Below are positions 17,450-26,382 of a DNA stretch of 64,000 nt, piece by piece; the first letter of the stretch is position 1; each line of letters starts with the position of its first letter. The stretch is taken from NCBI RefSeq assembly GCF_017639205.1, contig NZ_CP071139.1:5138501-5202500 (forward strand). The letters are read 5' to 3'. The position numbers were made by a program, and so were the translations under genes. Below the pieces are notes generated by a model, which was given only the letters and a program-made list of their open reading frames with translations, searched no databases and had not been told where the DNA came from. The stretch comes from Streptomyces nojiriensis. GTDB lineage: Bacteria; Actinomycetota; Actinomycetes; Streptomycetales; Streptomycetaceae.

Positions 17450-19000
17450 CTACTGCGTCAGCTCGTCGTGGCCCTGGTGCAGGCCGCCGCCGCTGCCCGT
17501 GCCGCCCGTCGGCTGCGAGACGACCGGCTTCGACAGCGGGGCCAGGTCGAAGGCGTAGTGGCCGACCGCGTCCGCGATGACGTCGACGTTGACGTCGAGC
17601 GCCTTCTGGTCGATGTTGGTGATGTCGTCACCCTTGCCGTGGTAGTTCACGTCGTAGGCGACGCCCGCCTGGCCGCCGAACTTCGCGGCCTGCTCCGGGG
17701 TCTTGGTGCCCTCGGCGCCGGTGAAGGTACCGCCGGACGGGATGCCCACCTCGATGAAGGGGCCGTAGTCCGAGCGGCCCGAGAAGTCCGTGCCCTCGTG
17801 CGGGATCTTCTTCGAGTCGAGGAAGTCGTTGATCCCCTTCTCCAGCTGGGCGGAGCCCTCCGGGCCGGGGCCCGCGCCGGTCGCGTCCGAGTCGTCGCCG
17901 TCGTAGACGAAGTACGCGGCGTTCGGCGAGGCGATCATGTCGAAGTTCAGGTAGAGCTTGATCTGCTTCTTCTGCGCGTCCGACAGCCCGGCGACGTACG
18001 CCTCGGAGCCGAGCAGGCCGAACTCCTCCGCCGACCACCAGGCGAACCTGACCTTGTTCTTGATCTTCGTCTGGCTGCTCGCGAGGCGCTGTGCGACCTG
18101 CAGGATGCCGGCCGATCCGGAACCGTTGTCGTTGATTCCCGGGCCGGCCGCGACCGAGTCGAGGTGCGAGCCGAGGAAGACGGTGTTGTTCTCGTCGCCG
18201 CCCTTGGTCTCGGCGATGACGTTGTACGTCTTGCGGTTCTCGCGCAGCTGCCGGATGTCGAGGGTGACCTCGACCGGGCCGGCCGCGGCCTCGGCGGCGA
18301 GCTTCTCGCCGTCCTCCTGGGTGATGCCGCCCGTCGGGATCTTGCCGGCGTTCGGGTCGCCGAGGGTTCCGTTGAGGGCGCCCGCGGTGTTGTTGTAGAC
18401 GATCGCGCCGACCGCGCCGGCCGCCGCCGCGTTGGCCTGCTTCGCCGCGAAGGTGCAGCCGCCGCGCTTGACCAGGGCGATCTTGCCGGTGAAGGTGCCG
18501 GAGGCGAAGTCGCCGGGCTCGCAGCCGTTCGTCCCGTCCGCGTCGACCGGGGCGACGGCGACGCCGGCGGTCACACCGCCCTCCGGGCTGTTCGCCGTGT
18601 ACGACATCAGGTGGATCGGTACGTCGCGCTGGTTCGCGCCGCCCACCGTCAGCTTCTCCTCGATGGTCTCGACGTACACGAAGTCGAATTCATTCTTGGT
18701 GACCTGGTAACCGGCCGCCTTCATCACGGCCTCGATGTACTTGGCCGACTGCACGTGCCCCTTGGATCCGGCCGCGCGGTTGCCGTTGTTGTAGTCGGCG
18801 AGCGACTGCAGGACCTTGAGGTGGTTGTAGGCGCCCTTGCCGGTCGCTTCCTTGACCAGCTTCTTTGCGAGCGCGTCACCCCGGGCGGCGTCGCTCTGCG
18901 GGCTTGCGGTGGCTCCGGCCGGTCCGGCCAGCAGCAGCGGCGAGACGAGGGCTGCGGCTGCCAGGGCGGCGGTTGCTGCGGCTATACGGCGTGAGGGCAT
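17450..19000 (-). CDS. Secreted M28 aminopeptidase with PA domain
   Basis: This 516-residue protein has a Sec signal peptide (MPSRRIAAATAALAAAALV, cleavage near GPAGATA-SP). A PA domain is inserted around residues 150-240 (GCEPGDFASGTFTGKIALV). The M28 domain shows metal ligands in GSHLDSVAAGPGINDNGSG, WWSAEEFGLLGSEA and NFDMIASPN, with a late His in VNYHGKGDD. This is the layout of Streptomyces griseus-type double-zinc leucine aminopeptidases, extracellular enzymes that trim peptides. The start is supported by AAGGA 8 nt upstream of the ATG. A short Gly-rich C-terminal tail follows the catalytic domain. Confidence 0.92.
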   Translation of the reverse strand: MPSRRIAAATAALAAAALVSPLLLAGPAGATASPQSDAARGDALAKKLVKEATGKGAYNHLKVLQSLADYNNGNRAAGSKGHVQSAKYIEAVMKAAGYQVTKNEFDFVYVETIEEKLTVGGANQRDVPIHLMSYTANSPEGGVTAGVAVAPVDADGTNGCEPGDFASGTFTGKIALVKRGGCTFAAKQANAAAAGAVGAIVYNNTAGALNGTLGDPNAGKIPTGGITQEDGEKLAAEAAAGPVEVTLDIRQLRENRKTYNVIAETKGGDENNTVFLGSHLDSVAAGPGINDNGSGSAGILQVAQRLASSQTKIKNKVRFAWWSAEEFGLLGSEAYVAGLSDAQKKQIKLYLNFDMIASPNAAYFVYDGDDSDATGAGPGPEGSAQLEKGINDFLDSKKIPHEGTDFSGRSDYGPFIEVGIPSGGTFTGAEGTKTPEQAAKFGGQAGVAYDVNYHGKGDDITNIDQKALDVNVDVIADAVGHYAFDLAPLSKPVVSQPTGGTGSGGGLHQGHDELTQ

Positions 19001-19253
19001 GAAGGTCCTTTCACGGCAAAGGCGAGCAGGGCAGGGCGGAGCAGGGCACAGCGAGGCACAGTGAGGCGGAGCGTGGTGGAGCGCGTGAGCAGAAGTGGTG
19101 CGCGTTACGTGGGGGATCGGTGGACGCACGTTAGACAGCAAGTGGCCACCATGGCCAGAGTTTTCGCCGATTCCGGTTTATGAATTCCGTATATCGGTGA
19201 GTCTGGGCCGCCCAAATCAAGCCAACCGCACGCTGGTTCGTCCCAGGGGGTGT

Positions 19254-20381
19254 CTAGCGCAGGATGCCCTCGATGAAGTCCGATCCGATGCGAGCGACCG
19301 CCGGCAGGTCCAACTGGTGTTGGGCGTACCGGCCCTGACGCCGCGTATGCATCAGACCGGCCTTCTTCAGGACGGCCAGGTGCCGCGACACCTCCGGCGC
19401 GGTGATCCCGTACACGGTCGCCAGCTCGCTCGTCGTGAACGGGGCCCGGGCCAGGCTCCGGCACAGCATCATCCGCATCGGATGCGCCAGCGCCTCCATC
19501 CGCCGCTGGAGCAGCTCCACCGAGCCGGGCTCGGAGGCCAGCTCGGGGGAGCCGAGCGGATAGTGCACCACCGGCCGCCAGCCCGGCGCGTGCAGCACCA
19601 GCAGATGCGGCCAGCCGAAGTTGGTCGGCACGAAGACCAGGCCGGCGCCTATTCGGGGATCGGTCGCGGTCGTCGACCCGTGGACCATCTTGTCGGCGGT
19701 GATGGTGGTGCCGGCCGCGTCCACGCTCAGCGCCGCCGAGACCTCCTTCAGCACGGTCGGCAGCCCCTTGCGGCGCAGCACCTCCGTCTTGTGCCGGGCG
19801 TCGGCGCTCTGCCCGGGCTCGACGCGCTTCCACGTCTCGGCGAAGAAGGCCTCGTCGCAGTCCTCCAGGAGGCGCCGCATCCACACCCGCACGGCGGCCG
19901 TGTCGTCGAGCAGCCGCATGGAGAAGTCCAGCTGGCGCGGGCCGCGGGCGGCGGCCGTCTCCAGCGCCTTGGCCCGCGCCGCCGGGTTCGCCAGCGGTGA
20001 GGAGGACGGGCCGCCCTCGTTGTAGAGCGCCAGCCAGCACTGCTCCAGGGCGGCCCGCACGAACCGCTCGTCGTCCAGCCGGTCGAGCACGTCCAGCGCC
20101 TCGGCCAGCGTCGCGGCCGGCTGCCCGGTTCCGCCGGGCAGCCCTGCGAACGGCATGAAGATGTCGGAGAACGAGCTCCGCCACATGAAGTCGGCCTCCA
20201 GCAGCCGGTCCGCGAGGCACGGATCGAGCGAGGCGGCGGTGGCGGTGGTCCAGGAGGTCAGCCCCGGGTGGTGCGCGGGCTGGGAGAGCGCGTGCAGGGC
20301 CATGCAGAGCTCGGCGAGCGGGGACGGCGCGAAAGTGATCCGCTCGGTGGGCAGGCCTGCGATGTCGATCGTGACGCTCAT
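19254..20381 (-). CDS. ArsR-family transcriptional regulator with DUF5937 domain
   Basis: This 375-residue protein has a long N-terminal DUF5937-type domain (MSVTIDIAGLPTERITFAPS; about 1-265) and a C-terminal winged helix (about 275-350) with TTSELATVYGITAPEVSRHL as recognition region and the HTRRQGRYAQHQLD wing. Placing the DNA-binding domain at the C-terminus is characteristic of this Streptomyces-rich subgroup. No metal-site cysteines are seen, so it is not a metal sensor of the classic kind. Target and ligand are unknown. Confidence 0.85.
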   Translation of the reverse strand: MSVTIDIAGLPTERITFAPSPLAELCMALHALSQPAHHPGLTSWTTATAASLDPCLADRLLEADFMWRSSFSDIFMPFAGLPGGTGQPAATLAEALDVLDRLDDERFVRAALEQCWLALYNEGGPSSSPLANPAARAKALETAAARGPRQLDFSMRLLDDTAAVRVWMRRLLEDCDEAFFAETWKRVEPGQSADARHKTEVLRRKGLPTVLKEVSAALSVDAAGTTITADKMVHGSTTATDPRIGAGLVFVPTNFGWPHLLVLHAPGWRPVVHYPLGSPELASEPGSVELLQRRMEALAHPMRMMLCRSLARAPFTTSELATVYGITAPEVSRHLAVLKKAGLMHTRRQGRYAQHQLDLPAVARIGSDFIEGILR

Positions 20382-20579
20382 CAGGCCATTCTGTCGTTCC
20401 GCGCCCGCCGGGCACGCCGGGGCGGACCGGTCGGCCCCGCCGTACGGGTGGCCGCGGGCGGCCCGGCGCGGCGGCCGGACGAGTGATCGTTTCCGGCCGC
20501 GGGGGCGCTTTCTCGCCGTCGATTGACGGGGAACGTCAACTGTCGTGCGCGATGCCGCCGACGGGGTGAGGCTTGGGTC

Positions 20580-20789
20580 ATGACCGCAATCGAGCAGTAC
20601 ATGATCGACACTTACCGGGCGTCCCAGCAGGGCGCCCCGATGCCCCCGCCGCCCGGGCGCGACGACGTCGCCGTCCTGCGCTCGCTCCGCTCGTACGAAC
20701 AGGCCCGCGCCGTCATGGACGGCAGATCGGGCCGCCACCCCTGGCGCGCCGCCCTGCGCCGGATGTTCGTCCGCCCGCGGGCGTGCTGA
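20580..20789 (+). CDS. Small conserved-type protein, unknown function
   Basis: A 69-residue protein, soluble, with a tyrosine-containing start (MTAIEQYMIDTYRASQQ), a Pro-rich turn and a basic C-terminus (WRAALRRMFVRPRAC). A GGTGAGG sequence 10 nt upstream may serve as ribosome-binding site. I do not recognise the family. It is transcribed away from the ArsR gene and converges on coaX. Confidence 0.5.
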   Translation: MTAIEQYMIDTYRASQQGAPMPPPPGRDDVAVLRSLRSYEQARAVMDGRSGRHPWRAALRRMFVRPRAC

Positions 20790-20837
20790 ACCGGCGAGGC
20801 CCCGAGCCCGGTCCGGCCCGGGACCCCTCCGCCCGCA

Positions 20838-21647
20838 CTACTCGAAACTCGGCGCGTTGCGCTGGTACACCAGCCGCAGCCCGATCAGCGTCAGCCACGG
20901 CTCGTGGTCGTCGATCACCGAGGACTCGCCCAGCACCATCGGTGCCAGCCCGCCCGTGGCGATGACCCGCACGTCGTCCGGGTCGCCGTGCGGTCCGGCC
21001 AGCTCCTTCGCCATCCGGGTCACGACCCCGTCGACCTGCCCCGCGAAGCCGTAGACCACACCCGACTGCATCGCCTCGACCGTGGACTTCCCGATCACGT
21101 TGCGCGGCCGGGCCAGCTCGATCTTCCGCAGCTGGGCACCCCGTACGCCGAGCGCGTCCATCGAGATCTCGATGCCCGGGGAGATCACCCCGCCCACGTA
21201 CTCGCCCCTCGCGGACACCGCGTCGAAGGTGGTCGCCGTACCGAGGTCGACCACGATCGCCGGGCCCCCGTAGAGCTCGACCACCGCGACCGCGTTCACG
21301 ATGCGGTCGGCGCCGACCTCCTTCGGGTTGTCCATGAGGATCGGCACGCCCGTCTTGGTGCCCGGTTCCACGATCACCGCGGGCACGTCGCCGTAGTAGC
21401 GGCGGGTCACCTCCCGGAGCTCGTGCAGGACCGACGGCACCGCCGAGCAGATCGCGATGCCGTGGATCCCGTCGCCGAGCTCGCTGCCGAGCATCGGGTG
21501 CATGCCCATCAGCCCCTGCATGAGCACGGCCATCTCGTCGGCCGTGCGCTGCGGGTCGGTCGAGATGCGCCAGTGCTCGACGATCTCGTCACCGTCGAAC
21601 AGGCCCAGGACCGTGTGGGTGTTGCCCACGTCGATGGTGAGGAGCAC
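20838..21647 (-). CDS. coaX: Type III pantothenate kinase
   Basis: This 269-residue enzyme phosphorylates pantothenate, the first step of coenzyme A synthesis. It has the acetate-kinase-fold N-terminus LLTIDVGNTHTVLGLFDGD, the GADRIVNA motif and VDLGTATTFD. It is the last gene of the NAD/CoA operon and starts 3 bp after the nadC stop, with a GTG codon. Length is normal for the family. Confidence 0.95.
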   Translation of the reverse strand: MLLTIDVGNTHTVLGLFDGDEIVEHWRISTDPQRTADEMAVLMQGLMGMHPMLGSELGDGIHGIAICSAVPSVLHELREVTRRYYGDVPAVIVEPGTKTGVPILMDNPKEVGADRIVNAVAVVELYGGPAIVVDLGTATTFDAVSARGEYVGGVISPGIEISMDALGVRGAQLRKIELARPRNVIGKSTVEAMQSGVVYGFAGQVDGVVTRMAKELAGPHGDPDDVRVIATGGLAPMVLGESSVIDDHEPWLTLIGLRLVYQRNAPSFE

Positions 21648-21650
21648 GGG

Positions 21651-22619
21651 TTACACCGCCTCGCGCAGATCGAGCCCGATGTCCAGGATCGGCGAGGAGT
21701 GGGTCAGCGCGCCGACCGCCAGGTAGTCCACGCCGGTCTCCGCGTACGCGCGGGCCGTGTCCAGGGTCAGGCGGCCGGAGGACTCCAGCACCGCGCGGCC
21801 GGCCACCAGGGCCACGGCCTGCGCGGTCTGCCCGACCGTGAAGTTGTCCAGCAGGATCAGGTCGGCGCCGGCCTCCAGGACCTCGCCGATCTGCTCCAGC
21901 GTGTCGACCTCGACCTCGATCGGGACCTCCGGGAAGGCCTCGCGCACGGCCTTGAAGGCCTGGGCGACACCGCCCGCCGCCACCACGTGGTTGTCCTTGA
22001 CCAGCGCGGCGTCCGACAGCGACATCCGGTGGTTGACGCCACCGCCGCAGCGCACCGCGTACTTCTCCAGCGAGCGCAGGCCCGGCGTGGTCTTGCGGGT
22101 GTCGCGGACCTTCGCCGAGGTGCCCTCCAGCACGTCGGCCCAGCGGCGCGTGGCCGTCGCGATGCCCGACAGCCGGCACAGGATGTTCAGCGCGCTGCGC
22201 TCTGCCGTGAGCAGGTCGCGGGTGCGCGAGCGCACGGACAGCAGCAGCTGCCCGGCCGTGACGGCGTCGCCGTCCTCCGCGTGCCGCTCCACCTCGAAGG
22301 CCTCCGTGCAGACCACGGAGAACACGGCCTCGGCGATCCGCAGACCCGCCACGACGCCGTCCTCGCGCGCGACGAAGTCGGCCACGGCCTCGGCCTCCTC
22401 CGGCACGGTCGCGACGGTCGTCACGTCCACGCCGCCGTCCAGGTCCTCGGACAGCGCCATGTGCGCGATGTCCTCGACCTCGATCGGGTCCAGACCGGCG
22501 TCGGCGAGCAGCTGCGCCAGCGCCGGGTCCAGGCCGCTCTCCTCGCCGTCACCGCAGGCGCAGTCGTCGCCGCAGCCGCCGTCGTTCTGGTCGATCAGGG
22601 GAAGTTCGGGGGTGCTCAC
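21651..22619 (-). CDS. nadC: Quinolinate phosphoribosyltransferase
   Basis: This 322-residue enzyme turns quinolinate and PRPP into nicotinate mononucleotide. Family phrases include MALSEDLDGGVDVTTVATV, LNILCRLSGIAT, DTRKTTPGLR, KYAVRCGGGVNHR and EVEVDTLEQI. The first 35 residues form an extra segment with GGCGDDCACGDGEE, three Cys among acidic residues, not needed for the fold. Two GTG starts are possible: 22619, with GGAG 8 nt upstream, is preferred over 22625, which overlaps the nadB stop as GTGA. Confidence 0.93.
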   Translation of the reverse strand: MSTPELPLIDQNDGGCGDDCACGDGEESGLDPALAQLLADAGLDPIEVEDIAHMALSEDLDGGVDVTTVATVPEEAEAVADFVAREDGVVAGLRIAEAVFSVVCTEAFEVERHAEDGDAVTAGQLLLSVRSRTRDLLTAERSALNILCRLSGIATATRRWADVLEGTSAKVRDTRKTTPGLRSLEKYAVRCGGGVNHRMSLSDAALVKDNHVVAAGGVAQAFKAVREAFPEVPIEVEVDTLEQIGEVLEAGADLILLDNFTVGQTAQAVALVAGRAVLESSGRLTLDTARAYAETGVDYLAVGALTHSSPILDIGLDLREAV

Positions 22620-22621
22620 GG

Positions 22622-24373
22622 TCACTGCTCCAGGCTCGGGGTGCTCAGGGGGTGCACGGACGGGAAGTCCGCGGAGTCGGTGGGTACGACGACCAGGGCG
22701 CGCTTCTCGGTCGCCGAGAGCCGGACGACGAGATGGCGGCGCCAGTGGGCATCGTCCCGCTCGGGGTGGTCCTCGCGCCAGTGGCAGCCGCGGGTCTCCA
22801 CGCGCCGCTGCGCCGCTGCGACCAGGACCCGCGCCACGCACAGCAGGTTCGTGGCCTCCCAGGTGTCCACGCCCGGCTCGGCGGTCTTGCCGTGCGCTTC
22901 GAGGTCGTTCAGGGCGGTGGCGTACAGCGCTTCGAGGGCGTCGGCCGCGGCACCGAGCGAGTCGGCGGAGCGGAGCACGCCCGCCCCCTCCGTCATGATC
23001 CGCTGGACCTCGTACCGGGCCGAGCCGGGCTGCAGCGGGCCGGTCGCCGGGACCGGTATGCCCGGGCCGCTGCCGGCAGCCCGCTCGGCGACGATGTCCT
23101 CGGCGATCCGCTCGGCGAAGACCAGACCCTCCAGCAGGGAGTTGGAGGCCAGCCGGTTCGCGCCGTGCACACCGGTGCAGGCGACCTCGCCGCAGGCGTA
23201 CAGGCCGGGGACGGTGGTCCGCCCGTGCAGGTCGGTCCGGACACCGCCGGACGCGTAGTGCGCGGCGGGCGCCACCGGGATCGGCTCGGTCACCGGGTCG
23301 ATGCCGTGGGAACGGCAGGCGGCCAGGATGGTCGGGAAGCGCTGCTCCCACATCTGCGCGCCGAAGTGCCGGGCGTCGAGGTACATGTGCTGCGCGCCCT
23401 GCTCCTGCATGCGGCGCATGATGCCCTTGGCGACGATGTCGCGCGGCGCCAGCTCGGCGAGCTCGTGCTGCCCCTGCATGAAGCGCACGCCGTCCGCGTC
23501 GACCAGGTACGCGCCCTCGCCCCGGACCGCTTCCGACACCAGCGGCTGCTGTCCCTCGGCGTCCGGGCCGAGGAACAGCACCGTCGGGTGGAACTGCACG
23601 AATTCGAGGTCGGAGACCTCGGCGCCGGCCCGCAGCGCGAGCGCCACGCCGTCGCCGGTGGACACCGACGGGTTCGTGGTCGCGGAGAAGACCTGGCCCA
23701 TGCCGCCGGTCGCGAGGATCACGGCGGGCGCGTGCACGGCGCCCACCCCGTCGTGCTGGCCCTCGCCCATGACGTGCAGGGTGACACCGGCCGTACGGCC
23801 CTGCGCGTCCTGCAGCAGGTCCAGTACGAGGGCGTTCTCCACGGTCTCGATGCCCGCGGCCTGGACGGCCTCGACGAGCGCCCGCGAGATCTCGGCGCCG
23901 GTGGCGTCGCCGCCCGCGTGCGCGATCCGGCGGCGGTGGTGGCCGCCCTCGCGGGTCAGTTCTATCTCGCCGGTCTCCGTGGAGGTGTCGAAGACCGCGC
24001 CGGTGGCCATCAGCCGCCGTACCGCGTCGGGGCCCTCGGTGACGAGCAGCCGGACGGCCTCCTCGTCGCACAGGCCCGCACCGGCGACCAGGGTGTCGTC
24101 GAGGTGCTGCTCGGGGGTGTCGCCCTCGCCGAGGGCCGCGGCGATCCCGCCCTGGGCCCAGCGGGTGGAGCCGTCGTCGAGCCGGGCCTTGGTGACCACG
24201 ACGGTACGCCGGCCCCCGGCGGCGCAGCGCAGCGCGGCCGTCAGGCCCGCCACGCCGGAGCCGACGACCACGACGTCGGCGTCGAGGGACCAGCCGGGGG
24301 CCGGCGCGTGCAGCCGTATGCCGGTGCCTGTGCCTGCCCCGCCCGACGGGATGCCTCTGCCTGGGGTGCTCAC
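22622..24373 (-). CDS. nadB: L-aspartate oxidase
   Basis: This 583-residue FAD enzyme oxidises L-aspartate to iminoaspartate for quinolinate synthesis. It has the dinucleotide-binding motif VVVGSGVAGLTAALR near residue 35, the phrase STRWAQGGIAAALG, and the GANRLASNSLLEGLVF region. The GTG start overlaps the panC stop by 4 bp. nadA (quinolinate synthase) is not in this operon, so it must be elsewhere. Confidence 0.95.
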   Translation of the reverse strand: MSTPGRGIPSGGAGTGTGIRLHAPAPGWSLDADVVVVGSGVAGLTAALRCAAGGRRTVVVTKARLDDGSTRWAQGGIAAALGEGDTPEQHLDDTLVAGAGLCDEEAVRLLVTEGPDAVRRLMATGAVFDTSTETGEIELTREGGHHRRRIAHAGGDATGAEISRALVEAVQAAGIETVENALVLDLLQDAQGRTAGVTLHVMGEGQHDGVGAVHAPAVILATGGMGQVFSATTNPSVSTGDGVALALRAGAEVSDLEFVQFHPTVLFLGPDAEGQQPLVSEAVRGEGAYLVDADGVRFMQGQHELAELAPRDIVAKGIMRRMQEQGAQHMYLDARHFGAQMWEQRFPTILAACRSHGIDPVTEPIPVAPAAHYASGGVRTDLHGRTTVPGLYACGEVACTGVHGANRLASNSLLEGLVFAERIAEDIVAERAAGSGPGIPVPATGPLQPGSARYEVQRIMTEGAGVLRSADSLGAAADALEALYATALNDLEAHGKTAEPGVDTWEATNLLCVARVLVAAAQRRVETRGCHWREDHPERDDAHWRRHLVVRLSATEKRALVVVPTDSADFPSVHPLSTPSLEQ

Positions 24374-25362
24374 GAGTGTGCTCCGAATTCCAATGGGATG
24401 TTGTCGATCAGCCGGGTCGAGCCCACCTTCGCGGCGACGGCCAGCACGGCCTGCCCGGTGAAGTCCTGACCGGCCTCGGTGAAGTCCAGCGGGTCCACCA
24501 GCGCCAGGTAGTCCAGCACGAGCGGCGGCTCGTGGCGGCCCGCCTCGTCCAGGATGTGCAGCGCGGCGGCCCGTACGGCGTCCGGCAGCCCGGCGCCGGC
24601 CGCCGAGACGGCGTGCGCGTCGGCGGAGGCGCGGATCTCGCCGAGCCGGGCCAGGGCGGTGGCCCGCTCGTCGCTGGCCGGGGAGGCCTCGGCACGGGCG
24701 CGCAGCGCCGCCTGCGCGGCGAGCCGGTCGCGGCCGGCGAACAGGGCGCGGGACAGCGCCAGGGCGGTGTGCCGCTCCGCCGCGGAGAGGTAGCGGTTGC
24801 GGGACGACAGCGCGAGCCCGTCCTCCTCGCGGACGGTCGGTACGCCGACCACCTCGACGGGGAAGTTCAGGTCGGTCACCATCCGCCGGATCAGGGCCAG
24901 TTGCTGAGCGTCCTTCTGGCCGAAGAGGGCCAGGTCGGGGCGGGTGAGGTGGAGCAGCTTGGCGACGACGGTCAGCATTCCGTCGAAGTGCCCGGGGCGG
25001 GTGGCCCCTTCGAGGCGCCCGCCCATCGGGCCGGCGCTGATCCGCACCTGCGGGTCGCCGCCCGGGTAGACCTCGTCGACCGCCGGGGCGAACACCGCGT
25101 CGGCGCCCGCCTCTTCGGCGATCGCCAGGTCCGCGTCGAGGGTGCGAGGGTAGCGGTCGAGGTCCTCGCCCGCCCCGAACTGCAGGGGGTTGACGAAGAC
25201 GGTGACCACGACCTGTCCCTCGGGCCCGGCCTGTTCACGGGCCGTGCGGATCAAGGTGGCGTGGCCCTCGTGGAGGGCGCCCATGGTCATCACCACGGCC
25301 CGGCGGCCGGTGCGCGGCAGCTTGTGCAGCTCCTCCGCGGTGTGCAGCAGCAGGTCGGTCAC
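24370..25362 (-). CDS. panC: Pantothenate synthetase
   Basis: This 330-residue enzyme condenses pantoate and beta-alanine using ATP. It has the HIGH-type motif MGALHEGHATLIRTA, the FVNPLQFGAGEDL region, FGQKDAQQLALIRRMV and the KMSK-like REEDGLALSSRNRYL. It is longer than the usual 280-290 residues because of an Ala-rich insertion near residues 205-250. It overlaps genes on both sides by 4 bp, so the operon is translationally coupled. Confidence 0.95.
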   Translation of the reverse strand: MTDLLLHTAEELHKLPRTGRRAVVMTMGALHEGHATLIRTAREQAGPEGQVVVTVFVNPLQFGAGEDLDRYPRTLDADLAIAEEAGADAVFAPAVDEVYPGGDPQVRISAGPMGGRLEGATRPGHFDGMLTVVAKLLHLTRPDLALFGQKDAQQLALIRRMVTDLNFPVEVVGVPTVREEDGLALSSRNRYLSAAERHTALALSRALFAGRDRLAAQAALRARAEASPASDERATALARLGEIRASADAHAVSAAGAGLPDAVRAAALHILDEAGRHEPPLVLDYLALVDPLDFTEAGQDFTGQAVLAVAAKVGSTRLIDNIPLEFGAHS

Positions 25363-26270
25363 TGGTGGCCCCCGTCGGACTCCGTGTCGGCGAGCACACC
25401 GAGCAGGTCCTCGGCGAGTTCGGGCTTGAGCAGACCGTGCGCCAGGGCCCGGTCGGCGGTCGTGCGGGCCATCGCCAGGTACCCGGCGACCGCGGCGGGC
25501 GCGTGCCTGCGCAGCTCCGACACGTGCGCGGCGACCGTACCGGCGTCCCCGCGGGCCACCGGCCCGGTCAGGGCGGCGTCACCGGAGCGCAGGGCGTTGT
25601 CGAGGGCCGCGCCGAGCAGCGGGCCGAGCATCCGGTCCGGGTGTTCCACCCCGGCCTTGGCCAGCAGCTCCATCGACTGGGCGACCAGCGTGACCAGGTG
25701 GTTCGCGCCGAGGGCCAGGGCGGCGTGGTAGAGCGGACGGTTCTCCTCCGCGATCCACTCGGGTTCCCCGCCCATCTCGATGACCAGGGCCTCGGCGGCC
25801 AGGCGCAGCTCCTCGGGGGCGGTGACCCCGAAGGAGCAGCCGGCGAGCCGCTGCACGTCGACCTCGGTGCCGGTGAAGGTCATCGCCGGGTGCAGGGCCA
25901 GCGGCAGCGCGCCCGCGCGGCGCGCGGGGTCGAGCACGGAGGTCCCGTACCGGCCGGAGGTGTGCACCAGGAGCTGTCCGGGCCGGACCGCGCCGGTCTC
26001 GGCGAGGCCCTCCACGAGGGACGGCAGCGCGTCGTCGGGGACGGTCAGGAGCACCAGGTCGGCCAGCTCCAGCACCTGCGCGGGCGGCACGAGCGGCACA
26101 TCGGGCAGCATCCGCGAGGCCCGGCGCACGGACGTGTCGGAGACTCCGGAGACGGCGACGGGCCGGTGCCCGGCCTGCTGGAGCGCACACGCCAGCGCGG
26201 GACCGACGCGGCCGGCTCCGACGACGCCGACGGCGAGCCGGGCAGGGCGTGGCTGCTGTGATGGATTCAC
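25359..26270 (-). CDS. Rossmann-like / DUF2520 dehydrogenase-type protein
   Basis: This 303-residue protein has an N-terminal Rossmann fold with VGVVGAGRVGPALACALQQAG and a C-terminal DUF2520 helical domain containing EEWIAEENRPLYHAALALGANHLV-like phrases. It looks like a ketopantoate-reductase or ProC relative, and DUF2520 proteins are often next to panC; an NADPH-dependent step linked to pantoate is a reasonable guess but unproven. It is the first gene of the operon that continues with panC, nadB, nadC and coaX. Confidence 0.85.
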   Translation of the reverse strand: MNPSQQPRPARLAVGVVGAGRVGPALACALQQAGHRPVAVSGVSDTSVRRASRMLPDVPLVPPAQVLELADLVLLTVPDDALPSLVEGLAETGAVRPGQLLVHTSGRYGTSVLDPARRAGALPLALHPAMTFTGTEVDVQRLAGCSFGVTAPEELRLAAEALVIEMGGEPEWIAEENRPLYHAALALGANHLVTLVAQSMELLAKAGVEHPDRMLGPLLGAALDNALRSGDAALTGPVARGDAGTVAAHVSELRRHAPAAVAGYLAMARTTADRALAHGLLKPELAEDLLGVLADTESDGGHQ

Positions 26271-26382
26271 GCGGGGAGGGCCCTTCCGTTCCAGTCCGCG
26301 GGGGGTACCGGACGATACGCCGCCATGCTAGCTCCTGGGGCAGTTGGCCCGTCGGCGGCGACAGGAGCGAGGATCTTTCCCC

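Noticed and set aside
24370..26270. A frameshift or fusion between panC, nadB and the DUF2520 gene
   Set aside because: The 4-bp overlaps are ordinary translational coupling; each protein has complete N- and C-termini.
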